Shown one piece after another: positions 1 to 12,108 of a stretch of 64,000 nt of DNA. The position numbers were made by a program, and so were the translations under genes. The DNA comes from Taudactylus pleione. Taxonomy: Eukaryota; Chordata; Amphibia; Anura; Myobatrachidae. Each line of letters starts with the position of its first letter. Position 1 is the stretch's first letter. Below the pieces are notes generated by a model. It worked only from the letters and a program-made list of their open reading frames with translations, ran no database searches and was not told the origin of the DNA. Location of the stretch: positions 434,001 through 498,000 of the forward strand of contig JAUIMM010000535.1 in assembly GCA_031769625.1 (NCBI GenBank), in the 5' to 3' direction.

Positions 1-1104
1 GCAACTACACTTTGGATTGAGGAGTCAACCAGGACTTGCCTATAAGCCGAATAACAACAGCAAGGATATTTAAACCTGTGGGAGGCTGTTACCTGCTGAT
101 AACAGTTCGTAAGATACACTGGCTTAATACAAATTTGTTTACATTGACTTGATCCTAAACTGGCAAAAGCAGTTTTACACATGCCTGCACTTAGAAATAG
201 AGGTTATTTGTTACTGCACCAACTGGGACACAAATGTGGGCTTATGGAATTTATAACGAGCAGGAGGAAAGCTGTGGCTAATTAACTTTTCATGTGTTAT
301 CTCTGTATTTTATTATTTGTTATATTTTTATATTTAATACATTTTGTATTAATTATGAGGTATTTTTAGAGTATTGTTTTATACTTTTAAGTTGATATAG
401 CAGAGGTTGTTATTTATTTCTGTTTAGTTTTAAGTAAATTTCTCCTTTTAATTCAACCTGCTGCTTTAGGTCACCTTTTATTTATAGTGTGAATACTGCT
501 CCAGGAATATTTTTTGTTTGTTTGCTGTAGGGCAGCAAGTTTGTTAATGACAGGAAATTTTTAATATATACATCAAGGTTATAGAGAAGCTAATAACTCA
601 TGATTGAGTCAGTACATAATCACGCCATTATGGTTAAAAACATTTGTTATTTTTACTTAAGCATTCATCTTTAACTTATTGTCTAAAATTAGAGATATAG
701 AGAATTAGGCAAACTATTTAAGATCTTCATTACCTCCCGTCTTTGAATTATTTACTTTATATAAAATGAAGGTTATCACATTATATAATTTTTCCCTTTC
801 CCCTAATATCAATGAACTGCTCACTACACTTCTGAAAATAAACCAAGGACAGTACTTTTTATTTATCTTATTGTATGCATTTTACACTTTGTTAGTGCCC
901 AGGACACTACCATATTTCTATTTGTTTTTCATTTCATGGTCTGAAAGCTTAATTATTACATTAGGTGCATAGTTTAACACATGGACATATATTTTTCATA
1001 CGTGCATGGTCAGTTTTTAAGTGTGAGATGGGAGAGAGAAACAGATATGTAATCACTTTTAAGTAATTTCATATGCCAATGTAGCATGCTTCTGTAAGAC
1101 TAGT
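1..1104. other. AT-rich unassigned sequence
   Basis: No coding structure, RNA gene or clear repeat boundary is visible. The sequence is AT-rich with short homopolymers. The longest open frame (766-972) has no recognisable domain and looks like chance. Confidence 0.5.
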
Positions 1105-1501
1105 GCTGGCCATACACGCTGCAATTATCGGGACGATCCGCCTGATATCGGCAGATTGCCGCGATAATTGTATCGTGGGGGGGGCGACCGAGGGTTAAAT
1201 ATTGCTCGGTCGGGCATGCTGGATTGTCCAGCATGCCCGTCCGATGCGATATTTACCCGGTAACTGTCGGCCGCATCGGGCAGGGTATGCCCAGCGCAGC
1301 CGACAGACAGACATTTCCTGTGTTCCTTCCTACGGAAGGAACAGGGAAATGTCTCCTCCCCCGGGGGCGGTGCGCAGATGTCGAGCTATACACTGTGAGA
1401 TTTCTCTCACAGTGTATGCCGCGGACATCTGCGGCTGGCAGCCGGCCAGATAAAATGTCTGTCGGTCTGACAGACATTTTATCTGGCAGTGTATGCCCAG
1501 C
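1105..1501. mobile_element. MITE made of consecutive hairpins
   Basis: The ends form an imperfect terminal inverted repeat: GCTGGCCATACACGCTG on the left and GCTGGGCATACACTG as the reverse complement of the right end. Between them lie four hairpins in a row. Arms 1211-1223/1227-1239 are perfect over 13 bp. Arms 1311-1330/1334-1352 are nearly perfect. Arms 1388-1400/1405-1417 are perfect and are extended by a second paired block to about 1374-1431. Arms 1446-1463/1469-1486 are perfect over 18 bp. The block is GC-rich in an AT-rich surround. No target duplication is obvious and the superfamily is not assigned. It has no coding capacity. Confidence 0.75.
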
Positions 1502-3490
1502 ATAAGCAAAGTTTTTGAAATGTTTAAGGTTTTTCATTTAACTGGCTACAGATGTGTCCTCATACACCAAGTAGAGCTGCTTGACATGCCTAGAGCAACG
1601 GTGTGTAAGGAAACAACTGTACCTGTAAAGCCTAATTGTTGTGAACTACATAGTTTAGCTTAAGAAAAGTCAAGTTATTTGCAGTGCTGGTCTTTTGACC
1701 TGTGTAAATATAATTGCCATTCACAAGTAGGATCACAAAAAGAGGATTTGTATAAAATAATAATCTAAAAGAAACAAAATACAAACAATTAAATAATATA
1801 ATATTAGTAATACAATTGAAACAACTTCTTAAGTTACAATAACTTCACTATTATTTAGAAGGTGTTCAGCTAAATTATGTCTTAAGCAGATTAGTAAATT
1901 AGTATAACTGGCATATGACAAATGGAGTTCAAAATATACTTTCTTGCAAACTTGTAGTCTTGTAAATAATGCCTTCATACAGGGGACTATAATTCTGAAT
2001 GTTAATAGAAATAAATCATATAGGTTAGTAAAAGCAGCATGCATAAAAATGACATGGATACATTTGTGCTAAACCAGAGAATCTCACATGCAACTATCTC
2101 TTATACTGTACTGTATGTATAATGTCGAAATTAGACAACAATTTATGTATGTTAGATCTTTGATCTAGGAAGCATAGTACATACAGTAGCACAAGCAATA
2201 ACAATTCCCATATCCAAAGTACAAAATCGTATTACTTGCTTATCTATATACAAAAGGTAACTCTGGTCATATGAGTCAGATCTCTGTGGCTGTTATTCAA
2301 GTGTCACATGTTCCTGCTGTGGTATGCCGAAAATGTTGACCATGTAGAACAAAGAGAATTAAAAGGAAATCCCTTACCTCTAACTGAGATATATGGAAAT
2401 AAAGGGGAAAAAATGTGGTGTAATGGTTTTCCAAAACATACCAGCCTGATTCTGAGGTGGACGCAGTGTCGATGCCACACACAGTTGGCCAATGTTGTGA
2501 GTCTGTGCATGCATCCCAATTGCTACAGAGACACAGTTCAGAATTGGAGCCTACCTGTTAGGTAACAGGGTGGGTGGCTAAGCTGACATAGGCATGTCCA
2601 AAGATGCTGAACCACTCACCCAGGAGGCTGTACTCAGATGGAGAAACTGCACTTGCCATAGGGTTAGTGTACGTTTTCATGATGTGACTGATGGTGTACT
2701 GATAGTTCATCTAAAGATGCTCAGAGCACTGCAAGTGAGTGTCTCAGTTTATAGAAAATCAACTGAGGCATTAGCAAAACATGCAGATGTGTTTGCATAC
2801 AACTCAGAATAAGGACCACTGTATGTAGATTTAGTTAACAAAAATAAATGTATATCTAAAAGCAAATTATGGATTTTAAACATTTCCATAACTTTGCAGA
2901 ACAATCAATGTTGTATTGCAAACATTTCAAGCAACAGATCTAAGTTCTATAAACACTTGCAGCAATAAACAACAAACTCCCCCCCTTAATCTATATATTC
3001 TAAACCATACAGAGCTCAAAAGTGGTATAAATATCCACTATACCATTATCCTCATTTAGTTAACACAATGGGAAAATGACCGTGGCAATAATGTTTATTA
3101 ATACTCGATTTAAACAATGTTTTTCAGTTTAACAGCAGCAGTCATGGTAAGTACAATGGCAAAAGTAGGAACACATCATTAATCCTTAGAAAAAATATCA
3201 AGGAACTACAGTAAACTGTCAACTTAAAGCTAAGACCTCCAAAGTCCTATTTTCTTGTATACTAGCTAACCATGTTCTACAGCTGAAAGAAAATGCAAAG
3301 ATAGAAGCTGGTGTAGGAAGGAAGGGTTTTGATTCTTGGAAAATTGAACAATTTCTCAGTTGGAAGTTACAACATAGTTACTAACTGAAATTTGATTGGA
3401 TAATAAGTCATGACTGTGTAGTCCTTATTGTTAAATATGTATGAAGGAAAGAATACCAGTATAGTAGTACATAGGTTTTGCTATAAACCA
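1502..3490. other. unassigned intergenic sequence
   Basis: Nothing coding is visible. A 20-bp stretch near 1549 (CAGATGTGTCCTCATACACC) recurs near 24443 and, inverted in shorter form, near 26655, so it is probably the end of a dispersed repeat whose other boundary I could not fix. Confidence 0.4.
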
Positions 3491-5054
3491 TCTATAATAA
3501 ATGCACTGATGTGAACAAGCCTTGCCTACAGGCAAAACGTACGTCATCACCCTCACTTAATTCTGTGCTATGTGATTCGGCCGGCCGGGTACCATCCCGC
3601 CGACTACCAAAGAGACGTTCAGTGCAGTTCGTCACCGTCCGCTCACCTGACATGCTGTCACGTGATACAAGCGGCTAGGTATGAACCCGATGACTGCTTG
3701 ACAGAGACGCGTGGTGTAGGCCCTTGCCGCCCGCTTCACGGACTTACCTAGCAAGACGCCCTCCTTCCTGGCTGTATAGCCATTTGAAATTACCTGCAGT
3801 AACTGACCGGTGCCGATACTCATGGCAATTAGCCGCTCCAGACATCCCCACTGCACACATCCGGTGACATTTCGTCTGACTGGTATAGAGTGGAACTCTC
3901 ACTGAACCAGTCTGTTACAGGTACTTTTTCTGCACTCTCTCATCAGTTTTTGCTGACCACGTTTGTCCTGCAATGTCTATAACAGTATAGACGTAGCCTT
4001 ATGCATACTGACAGCAGAAGTGCTTTCTGTCTTCCTTCCCACTAGCTGCCAACCTCGTTCTCTCATCCCATGTCCTCTGTGTGATACATGACGCGGAGAC
4101 AGCAGAAACGAGGGGGACAATATCTGGGCACCTTTTTCAACTATGCCTTATAATCTTTCTTTGTTTTATTTTTCATCAAAACTGAATTAATTCATTCTTA
4201 TTAGGTTTACCACCCTGTGGAAGTTATACCACTAACCTATTATACAGTTATAACTTTTTCCTTTGCTTTAGGTGACACTGTGATACCTATATGTTGGTGG
4301 TTCTTAAACTTAGCTCTTTAAATTAATTTATTGTTATTTTTCAAATAATATTACTTCATTCTGGTTCAATTAATGCTGCTACAATGTACCTATGTGTTTA
4401 GAGTGCATGAGTTTATTTCAACCCCCCTTATAGGTGGGAATGTTTAGTATATGAATGGAGAAATACACCTAACTGGGGTTGCCTTATCCATTTAACTACA
4501 TGTATAGGGTCCACCTGCCAGTCATATAATATCCTAATCTCGAGTGCCGGTTAGTAAATAGATAGCTGGACCTAGCTATCATATATGTGGAATTAGGAGG
4601 AAGGTTACGGATATAGGTGAATTTATCTCATGTGTAATCAGTAGTAACCCTTTTAGTGGGATATATCCACTTGGGCTATTGCAAGTTTTATAAATATTCG
4701 CCAGGACTAATCACATTGGATTAAACTATTATCTAGAATTATCTTGTTGCAACTTGCACAAAAATTTACTCTCACTCTGGGTGAGTGATAAGCTACGATT
4801 TTTATAATTATCTTGGTGCAATTTGCACAAAAGCTTATTCTCACTCATGACGAAATGATCTCATGGTCAGTATTTACTGACTAATGTGGTGTTTCTCTGT
4901 ATGTCTGTATGTTACATGTAGTATATTGTCCAATATTTTATAATATATAAGAATAAATGTTAAGTTTTAGATTGTACACATCCAATTTTACAGATTTTCT
5001 GTTTGAGTGCCCCCAACAAAGAGTCTTCTTTTTTTCTCTCTATAATAAATGCAC
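3491..5054 (+). mobile_element. 1.5-kb retroelement-like insertion with 16-bp target duplication
   Basis: The 16-mer TCTATAATAAATGCAC occurs at 3491-3506 and again at 5039-5054, bracketing about 1.53 kb. A long exact target duplication suggests target-primed retrotransposition. The 5' edge starts with a decayed hammerhead-core-like stretch (CTGATG, a GCCT/AGGC stem, then AAAAC). The 3' edge reads GAGTGCCCCCAACAAAGAG followed by a T/C-rich tail. The same tail appears reverse-complemented near 47507, and the sequence around 4031-4100 recurs in the same orientation near 48121-48210. An imperfect ~80-bp tandem duplication lies at 4735-4850. No reverse-transcriptase frame is visible. A non-autonomous Penelope-like element is one reading, from the hammerhead-like start only. 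Confidence 0.6.
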
Positions 5055-5334
5055 AAATTGCAAGGGAACATGTGGTCCTACTTAGAGGTGATTTTAATTT
5101 TGCCTATATAAAATAATTGAATGAAAGTAGCCATACCGGCAAAAAAAGCTGGTTTGTACAACATTTATATCAAAAGATTAGAACCTTCTAAAAGCAGCAG
5201 AATAACCAACTATTGTAGTATAGAGCTGTGCTGAAAAAGATCATAATAGATAGTATATCTAATGTTCAACCGATGGGTGTTAGTGGCATTGTAACTTATG
5301 ATTTTAGTTTTAAAAATATTCTGGAAAGAAGACC
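5055..5334. other. unassigned AT-rich sequence
   Basis: Nothing recognisable between the insertion ending near 5054 and the MITE beginning near 5335. Confidence 0.4.
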
Positions 5335-5384
5335 TGGGGGGATTTATTAAATCTTGTAGAGAAATGGGGCATGGCCTGGAGTAA

Positions 5385-6549
5385 CAGGGCCGGAACTAGG
5401 GGGGGGGCTGAGGGGTCATGTGCTCCTGGCGCCTCACTGATGTCCACTCTGGTGCCACAAGTATCAGTAGCGCTGGGCCCAGCTCTTCCTCTGCTGTGCG
5501 CACTGCAACCATTACACATGGCAGCAGGCAGCCCCCCTCCCCTGTCTCCTGCAGTGTTTCTTGGGACTGGGAGAGATGTCATGACATCTCTCCCAGTCCA
5601 TACTCACAGTGCCCTGCGCTGAGGATGGCCATGGCGTTAGGCCCGTCCATCACAATTAAAGCACCTCCAGTCCACACGGTGCTGCCGCCACCTCCAGTCC
5701 GCTGCTGTGCAAGAGCCAGCAGGTAAGTATGTTGTTGCTGGTGGGGAGATGAGAGGGGCTTTTCAGTGAGGGGGACTGTTTGGTGAGGGGGCTGTTCAGT
5801 GAGGGAGGTCTGTGCAGTTAGGGAGGGCTGTGTTTAGTGAAGCAGTGCTGTGTAGTGAAGCAGCACTGTGTAGTGAGGGGCTGTGTGTAGTGAGGCAGCG
5901 CTGTGTAGTGAGGGGCTGTGTGTAGTGAGGCAGTGCTGTGTAGTGAGGGGCAGTGGTGTGAGGGACCCTTGATAAGGAGGGCTGTGATGAGGGCTTTGCA
6001 GGGAGGGCTGTGTGTAGTGAGGGGCTGTGTGTAGTGAGGGGCTGTGTATAGTGTGGGGCTGTGTTTAGTGAGGGCCTTTGTGTAGTGAGGCAGTGCTGTG
6101 TAGTGAGGGGCTGTGGTGTGAGTGATCCTTGATAAGGAGGGCAGTGATGAGGGCTTTGCAGGGAGGGCTGTGTGTAGTGAGGGGCTGTGTATAGTGAGGG
6201 GCTGTGTTTAGTGAGGGCCTTTGTGTAGTGAGGCAGTGCTGTGTAGTGAGGGGCTGTGTGTAGTGAGGCAGCGCTGTGTAGTGAGGGGCTGTGGTGTGAG
6301 GGACCCTTGATAAGGAGGGCTGTGAAGAGGGCTTTGCAGTGAGGGGCTGTGATGAGGGCTTTGCAGTGTGAGGCTGTGATGAGGAGGGCTGTGAGGTGAG
6401 AGGGTTTTTCTGTGCTTTTATGGGTAAGTAAAATTATTGTAAAGAGAGGGTGTTTGGGGGGTGCAGTAAAACAATCAGTAATATCAAAACATGGAGCGGG
6501 GGGCACCAAATTACTGCCTTGGTTGACTAAAATCCTAGTTTCGGCCCTG
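5385..6549. mobile_element. non-autonomous hAT-like element
   Basis: Terminal inverted repeats CAGGGCCGGAACTAG (5385) and, as the reverse complement of the right end, CAGGGCCGAAACTAG (6549) differ at one base. The CAGGG start is typical of hAT elements. No matching 8-bp target duplication was found, so the flank may be altered. Most of the interior is the minisatellite at 5735-6400. Confidence 0.65.
5735..6400. repeat. GT/GA-rich minisatellite with higher-order structure
   Basis: Short units built from GTGAGGGGCTGTGTGTA and GTGAGGCAGTGCTGTGTA alternate. A longer block starting GTGAGGGG(C/A)GTGG and containing CCTTGATAAGGAGGGC recurs near 5943, 6104 and 6282, so there is a 160-180 bp higher-order period. 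The long open frame on the minus strand here is a by-product of the repeat. Confidence 0.85.
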
Positions 6550-8601
6550 ACATGGTGTAGGTTGCATTCTCCTAGCTCTCCCTCAAAAAATCCTGTTTTC
6601 TATCCTGCTAACTTGGATGTTCTTCCCCTGGTGTGACTATTTTGTTGGGGCATCCTCTCCTGTCTCCCCGGAGGCTGGTGCTGGGTGGTGTAAGCAGTGT
6701 CTCCTTGCTATTTTTCTGATAAATAGTCTGGCCAGGTCCTCTGCCCCTCTAATCCCTGGTATCCCTGATTCCTTCCCCGGCTCCCTCAGCTGGGCGCTGA
6801 AGTCTCCTTACCTGCAAGTCTCCTGAAATCTCCTTACCTGCAAGATTTGTCCGGGCTGCTGGCTGTCTTCTATGGTGCCCTGGGAGTGATGTCCGCTGTC
6901 TGTCTCCTCTGTGGTTCCTGTTGGCGGGATCCGGTGCCTGGGTGTGTGGTGTTCTAGCCACTGCTGCCTCATCGCTGGGCTCTTTCTCGGGTGCTGCCGC
7001 CGACCTCATCCTTGGTGGGCTCATTCAACCCGTGGGTGCCTCTGCTCCTTCGTTACCTCATACAGGTCCCGCTGTTGCTTATTGCTGGTGGCTTCCCTCA
7101 GTATTGGCAGCCATTTTGATTGAATAAAGTGCCGTGCATCCTGATTTCCTGGCCTCTGCTGTCCTTGTCCGTTTCCTTAGGGTTGTTACTGGACATCCTT
7201 GTATATCCTCTGGCTGCTGCATGGTCTGGATGTGTGCCTGTTGTCTCTCCTGTTAATTTTTTTTTTGCCCTGGTCTCAAGACACATGCACAGCCTTTTGT
7301 TCCACTGAATTATTTGTCCCTGGCTGTCCACCTTCAGTATGAGTGCTCTGCAGCAGATTCTTCAAGCAATTGATGCCTCTGCCCAGAGGCTTATTGACAG
7401 CATTGGAAAGTTGCAGGTGGATAATCCTCCTTCCTGTTATGTCCCTAAGAAGATTTTCAAGGGGGTTGCTATGGATGTGCTTCTGATTCCTGCTTACAAA
7501 GTCATCTCTTCTCCTGTACTAGTATCTTTGTCTCTTCCAGTGGCTCTGGTTGCGATGGAGACTGACTATTTTTTCATCCAGTCCCCAAGATTCTGCTTTG
7601 GCAACTCAAAAACTTTGATTTCCAGTCCTTACATTTACAATGATGTCTCAAGATGTGCCTTCTAAATATTTTACATGCTTTATGTACTTTTTTGTTTATT
7701 TCCAAGCGAGTTTTTGTGTTTTTTTTTTATTTCTCTATCTCCCTGCAAGAGGTTGAGGCCTGAGTTGTTTTGTAATTTGTAATTTGATACTAATATTTTG
7801 ATATTTTGTAATTAGATTATAGATATGTATTTTTAAAGCTCTCTATTTACATTTGGGTGGAACTCCATATTTTTTTTTGCACGGGGGAGCTGGGCTGAGC
7901 CATGTTCTTTTATCACTTAGTTAGTAACCCCAGTCATTTATCCGATGGTAAATTAGTATAGTTTTAGTTAGGGGGCAACTTAGAGTAGTATATTTAGGTT
8001 GGGATCCAGGTATGCCTAGGTTGGTGTTAGGTTATACAGGGTGGAGGGATATGGGGAGGTTTGTTTTGGGTTAGGGAAGGGGGTTTGTATTTTAATTGAT
8101 TTTTTTATTTTATGGCGAATATAGTTTTTCTTGTATATTTTAGTTTTTATATCATGTTTTGTGACAAATTTAATTTATTTTTGGATGGGTATATACTGTG
8201 CAGATATGCAACCGGTTCTCTATCAGTTTTATGGTGTGTGTACCTGAATGGCACCTTTGGGTATGCACTAGAATATCCGTATTGTGGAATTGGTTGTATG
8301 GTTTCTTTTTTTTTACATATATATTTTATTTCTCTATTTCTATCCATTGATTTTACTATCAATGTACAGTAATATTTTCTATGTCTGCCATGAACATCAT
8401 GTTGTACTTTTTATTTTTGTTTGGGTGTAGTTATAAAAAATTTCGATAAAAATCACTCAATTTAAAAAAAAACAATTTTGTAGAGAAATAAAGTGGAGAT
8501 AAATCAAGTACCAACCAATCATTTTACAGGCTGTGCTAAAAAAATTATAGTTGGAAGCTGACTGGTTGCTATGAGCCATTTCTCACTTTATATTTCTAGA
8601 A

Positions 8602-8786
8602 CAGGGGTTCCCAACCACGATCCTCAAGGCACACTAACAGTCCAGGTTGTAAGGATAGCCATACTTGTGCACAGGTGTCCTAATTAGTGTCTCAGTAGTT
8701 TTGATTTAACCATCTGTGCTTAATCATGGATATCACAAAAACCTGTACTGTTAATGTGCTTTGAGGGCCGATGCTTTGAAACACTG
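8602..8786. mobile_element. small hAT MITE with TCTAGA target site
   Basis: Termini are CAGGGGTTC on the left and CAGTGTTTC as the reverse complement of the right end. Flanks TTCTAGAA (8594-8601) and CTCTAGAA (8787-8794) match at seven of eight bases and fit the known hAT preference for nTCTAGAn. It is inserted in the right arm of the MITE at 5335-8813. Confidence 0.85.
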
Positions 8787-8813
8787 CTCTAGAAGATTTG
8801 ATAAATCTCCCCC

Positions 8814-11145
8814 TATGAACTGTAAAAGAGCAATGTTTCACCATTTCAGAGAGGCTATTAAGCTTGCAGACTATTAAAGTGTTCTCCTAGTTAAAAGGAC
8901 AGATACCAAATTGGATTTTATTAAATACAGTATATGAAATAAATACTGTTGCAAGTATATGTTATGACAACACAATACGTAAGAATAACAGGCATCCAGT
9001 CTGGTTATCTATTGAAAGTAATAAGAAGAAATAGAACATTAAATTATTAAAATTAGAAGGGTATGGAAATCCAAGGTACTGTATATAGCAAAATACTGTA
9101 AAATGGAAATCAAAGGATTGCTAAAGATAGGGACTCTAGTTCCAAAACATTCAAGTATATAAACAGAAAGAAGAATAAACTAAAATATCAGTTAAATTAT
9201 AGGTAAACTAGGAAGAACAAGTGTAGAACATGAAGTTATAGATTATTGACTATATTTATTAAGCTGCAGGGTTTTTAAAGCCACAGAGGCTCATGGGTTT
9301 TGCTCTTGGGATTTGAAATGCCAAGACCATTGCATTTATCAGTATTGCCATTTTAAATTCACCCCTTTATCCCATTTTATAACATTGGTTTGGAAGATGA
9401 AATGTCATTTTTCCACTTCATTGAGCTTTGGGGGAAATCTTTGGGGGAAATCTAGGCAAACCTGCATAATTCAGTCACACAGCCATTTTGTGCTTTGTAA
9501 GTGAACAAAATGCATTAAAATTAGGAGAAAGAAATTCCGTTGAGTATTAATAATTCAGTAAGGCACAAAAAGACACACATATTTGCATAAACTGGTTTTA
9601 GAAGCTGCAACGATATATTGAGCAATCTGAATTTTGCCTCATAAAAGCAGAGGTACAATGCACAGGTAAAACACCCTTCAAGTTTTGATTTCAACATTTC
9701 ACAGAGTATAATTATGCACTGTATTTGTAAATTTACATTTAGTGGAACAGATAATCTTTTAAAAAAGCTGAGGTGATGAGCACTTCATTCTGTTGTGGTT
9801 TGGGTAGGACTTGGTACCAGAAAATAATGTAGTCAAATGGAGAATTAAATAAACATTCACCAGAACAGTTTGAAACTTTTGCTCATCTTTAACCTGACCA
9901 TTTTATGACCCCTATTGTCTCCTAGGAAATAAACTTTTATATGTCTCATGGAGAATTTGTATGTTATACATGAGTGTTTTATTTTATAAATAAAACATTT
10001 AATTCAATTTAATGCATAAACTGTCATTTATGGATGCTGTCTTATATTTTCTATATAACTTCAGTAATGTTATAAGAAATGTTATAAGAGCCTAACTTTT
10101 TTATTATTCAAGTGTAAACACATTGTACAATATTCTATTTACAGCTGGTTGATAAGCTTAATAAAATGATTTTTCTACACATATATTTCAATTCGTTGAA
10201 TCATAGCTAAGTTTTTTGAAACATAAACCATCAATGCAGAAGCTTAAATAGACCTAGAGCTTAAAGCCATATTATCTGTTTCTTAAACATCTATTAATCC
10301 TGTATCTGCATAAGAAGTAACTTTACTGCTTTCAATGCTGTATAATTCAACTCCATAACTTTACTACTTTACAAACTTTTATGTAAGATGATACAAAACT
10401 GAGTGTTCTGCCTGCAAAACAAAATGCTTTAATCTCAAATACATAAATCTGAATTGAAAACTTAGAGACACTTCACATAAGATGCAATTATTTTTGCTTG
10501 TTGTAAGAAACTGCAAATACGTGGTTTAACAGCTCCTTATGTGAAACATGGACACTTGGGGCTAGTACAATATTCAGACCCCAAACTTGAACTTAAATTG
10601 AACTGTAGACTGAACCTACACATGGTGATGTGTGTTTAGACAACCCATGAGTACTTTCCATGTGTCACTTCTGTTGGACATGTATACATAATATAGTGCA
10701 AGAATGCAATGCAATGCAATGGAGAGCAATACAGTGTGTATTATTTAGTTAATTAGGTAGTAGATCAATTCACCTAAATACAGTAGATATGACTTTATCT
10801 ACAGTCTAATGCAGAATGTTTTGACATATTGCTGTAACATTTCATAAAAGATACACTTCTTACTATTATATTAATTAAAATTATATTTTGTGAATTTTCT
10901 GAATTACAATTATCACTAACAAAATAATTTCTGCATGCTAATGTTACAGCTAACATTAATTTTAAGTCATTGTTTTTAACTTGTGAGAACTTAAATTTAC
11001 ATTGGACAAAAGCTAATGTTCCCCTGGCTGTCTCAGCCAATGAATGCTCTCCCCATTGTTTTCAATAGGATATATTTCGGCTAGTGGTCATTCAGATAGT
11101 AGTGACCGTACAGTTCACTACTAAGTCTGTGGGCTCCACGATTTG
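8814..11145. other. AT-rich unassigned sequence
   Basis: No gene or bounded repeat is visible. A few imperfect GCAAT pentamer copies occur near 10704-10722. Short open frames show no recognisable domain. Confidence 0.4.
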
Positions 11146-11870
11146 TGTTTTTTTTAAGAAGACCCTGAATGCCTACATGGACTGAAGAGTACATGACACA
11201 AGGGGTAGGTGAGTATGGATTTTTTTATTACAGCAATCGTGGATGCTATTGGACAAGAGGATAGAATGGCTACAGGGAGTGAAGGTAAGTATTGTTGTGA
11301 GTGTGTCTAAGTGAGTATGTGTGTATTAATGTGTAATAAAATAATAAAATATTCAGTGTCTCTGTCCTGTCTTTTTTATGACTATTTCTTTTACAGGGAG
11401 ACTACAGGCACCAGTGGGTCCTTAATGCCCCGCATGTTGATAATTGTGGTTCTCCAAGTACCGGCAAGCATGGCATGCTTGCTGGGACCTGTAGTCTCCC
11501 TGTAAGAGGCAATAGTATTTTTCTAACTTTTATACCATGAACTAGGCACCCACCACCACTAGGAGAGTTGAGCATAGACTTGAGCTATCAGCCAAGGCCT
11601 GGGGTGTTCCCCGGAAGGGAGGACCCCTTTATTGAGTGGTCCCCACTTCCTTAGGAATCCCCGACCTTGGCTGACTAGCAAGGGATACTGAATGCTTCGG
11701 CTAGGGGTACCAATATAAGTGTATCCCCTGGTGGTGGCATCCACCCTACATAATTTTCCCCCATATTTTGCACAGCCAGGGCCGGCTCAGGAGCCTTGGG
11801 CTGGTTGTGTAGAATACAGGGTACCCTACATAATTTTCCCCGTATTTTATAAGACCCTTTTTTTACTTTT
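11146..11870 (+). repeat. unclassified dispersed repeat, copy 1
   Basis: This shares a sequence order with copies at about 34560-35330 (+), 49680-50570 (+) and 33300-34060 (-). Shared landmarks are GGTGAGTATGG followed by a T-run, ATGGCT(A/T)CAGGGA, AATGCCC, GGTTCTCCAAGTACC, GCTTGCTGG and a later block with CCCCTGG and ATACAGG. It is probably a transposable element of unassigned class. No domain was recognised in its open frames. Confidence 0.6.
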
Positions 11871-11874
11871 ACAC

Positions 11875-12108
11875 ACATAGAAGCACTGCACAGATCACAC
11901 TGAGGTGTGAGGTGGTCAAAATTGACTGAAAATTGCTGGAAATAAATCCTATCAAGGTTAATAATACTGTAGGAATAAAACAGGCCCAAATTATGTGATT
12001 TTAGCAGTTTTTATATTTAAAAAAAAAATTCAGATCCAAAACCAAAACACAAAGTTAATACAGATCCAAAACCAAACCCAAAACACAGGGGTCAGTGCAC
12101 ATCTCTAC
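11875..12108 (+). mobile_element. solitary right end of an Ac-like hAT family
   Basis: The stretch has GAGGTGTGAGGTGGTCAAAA, then GGTTAATAATACTGTAGGAA, tandem GATCCAAAACC motifs, and ends GGTCAGTGCACATCTCTA. The same order is found at 58960-59077 plus 59854-59991 (right end of the element 53603-59991) and, reverse-complemented, at 36239-36480. The left boundary is not resolved. Confidence 0.6.

Larger units (their letters stand above)
5366..8477 (+). mobile_element. LINE-like insertion with 12-bp target duplication and poly-A tail
   Basis: TTGTAGAGAAAT occurs at 5354-5365 and at 8478-8489, and the inserted sequence ends in an A-rich tract (8464-8475) after an AATAAA-like sequence replaced by GATAAAAATC. 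This is the pattern of poly-A retrotransposition. The body from 6550 to about 7670 is C/T-rich with short open stretches; 7339-7665 is open for 108 codons but matches nothing I recognise. From 7670 on it is T-rich like a 3' UTR. No reverse transcriptase is visible, so the copy is internally deleted or non-autonomous. A hAT-like element (5385-6549) sits at its 5' edge. Confidence 0.6.
5335..8813. mobile_element. palindromic MITE split by two later insertions
   Basis: The left end (GGGGGATTTATTAAATC, from about 5335) and the right end (GATTTGATAAATCTCCCCC, to 8813) are inverted copies, and inner parts also pair (AAAGTGGAGA near 8490 against TCTCACTTTA near 8581). The MITE is continuous only if the insertions at 5366-8477 and 8602-8786 are removed. 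It belongs to the same general type as the MITEs at 22620-22794 and 28319-28512, which share the CAACCAATCAG / CTGATTGGTTG arms. It has no coding capacity. Confidence 0.7.

Noticed and set aside
1202..1537. Three overlapping open frames at 1202-1537
   Set aside because: They are produced by the GC-rich hairpin element; inverted repeats keep both strands open.
5796..6509. 237-codon minus-strand open frame rich in His, Thr and Pro
   Set aside because: It lies wholly in the GT/GA-rich minisatellite, and its repetitive sequence follows the DNA repeat. There is no domain or start context.
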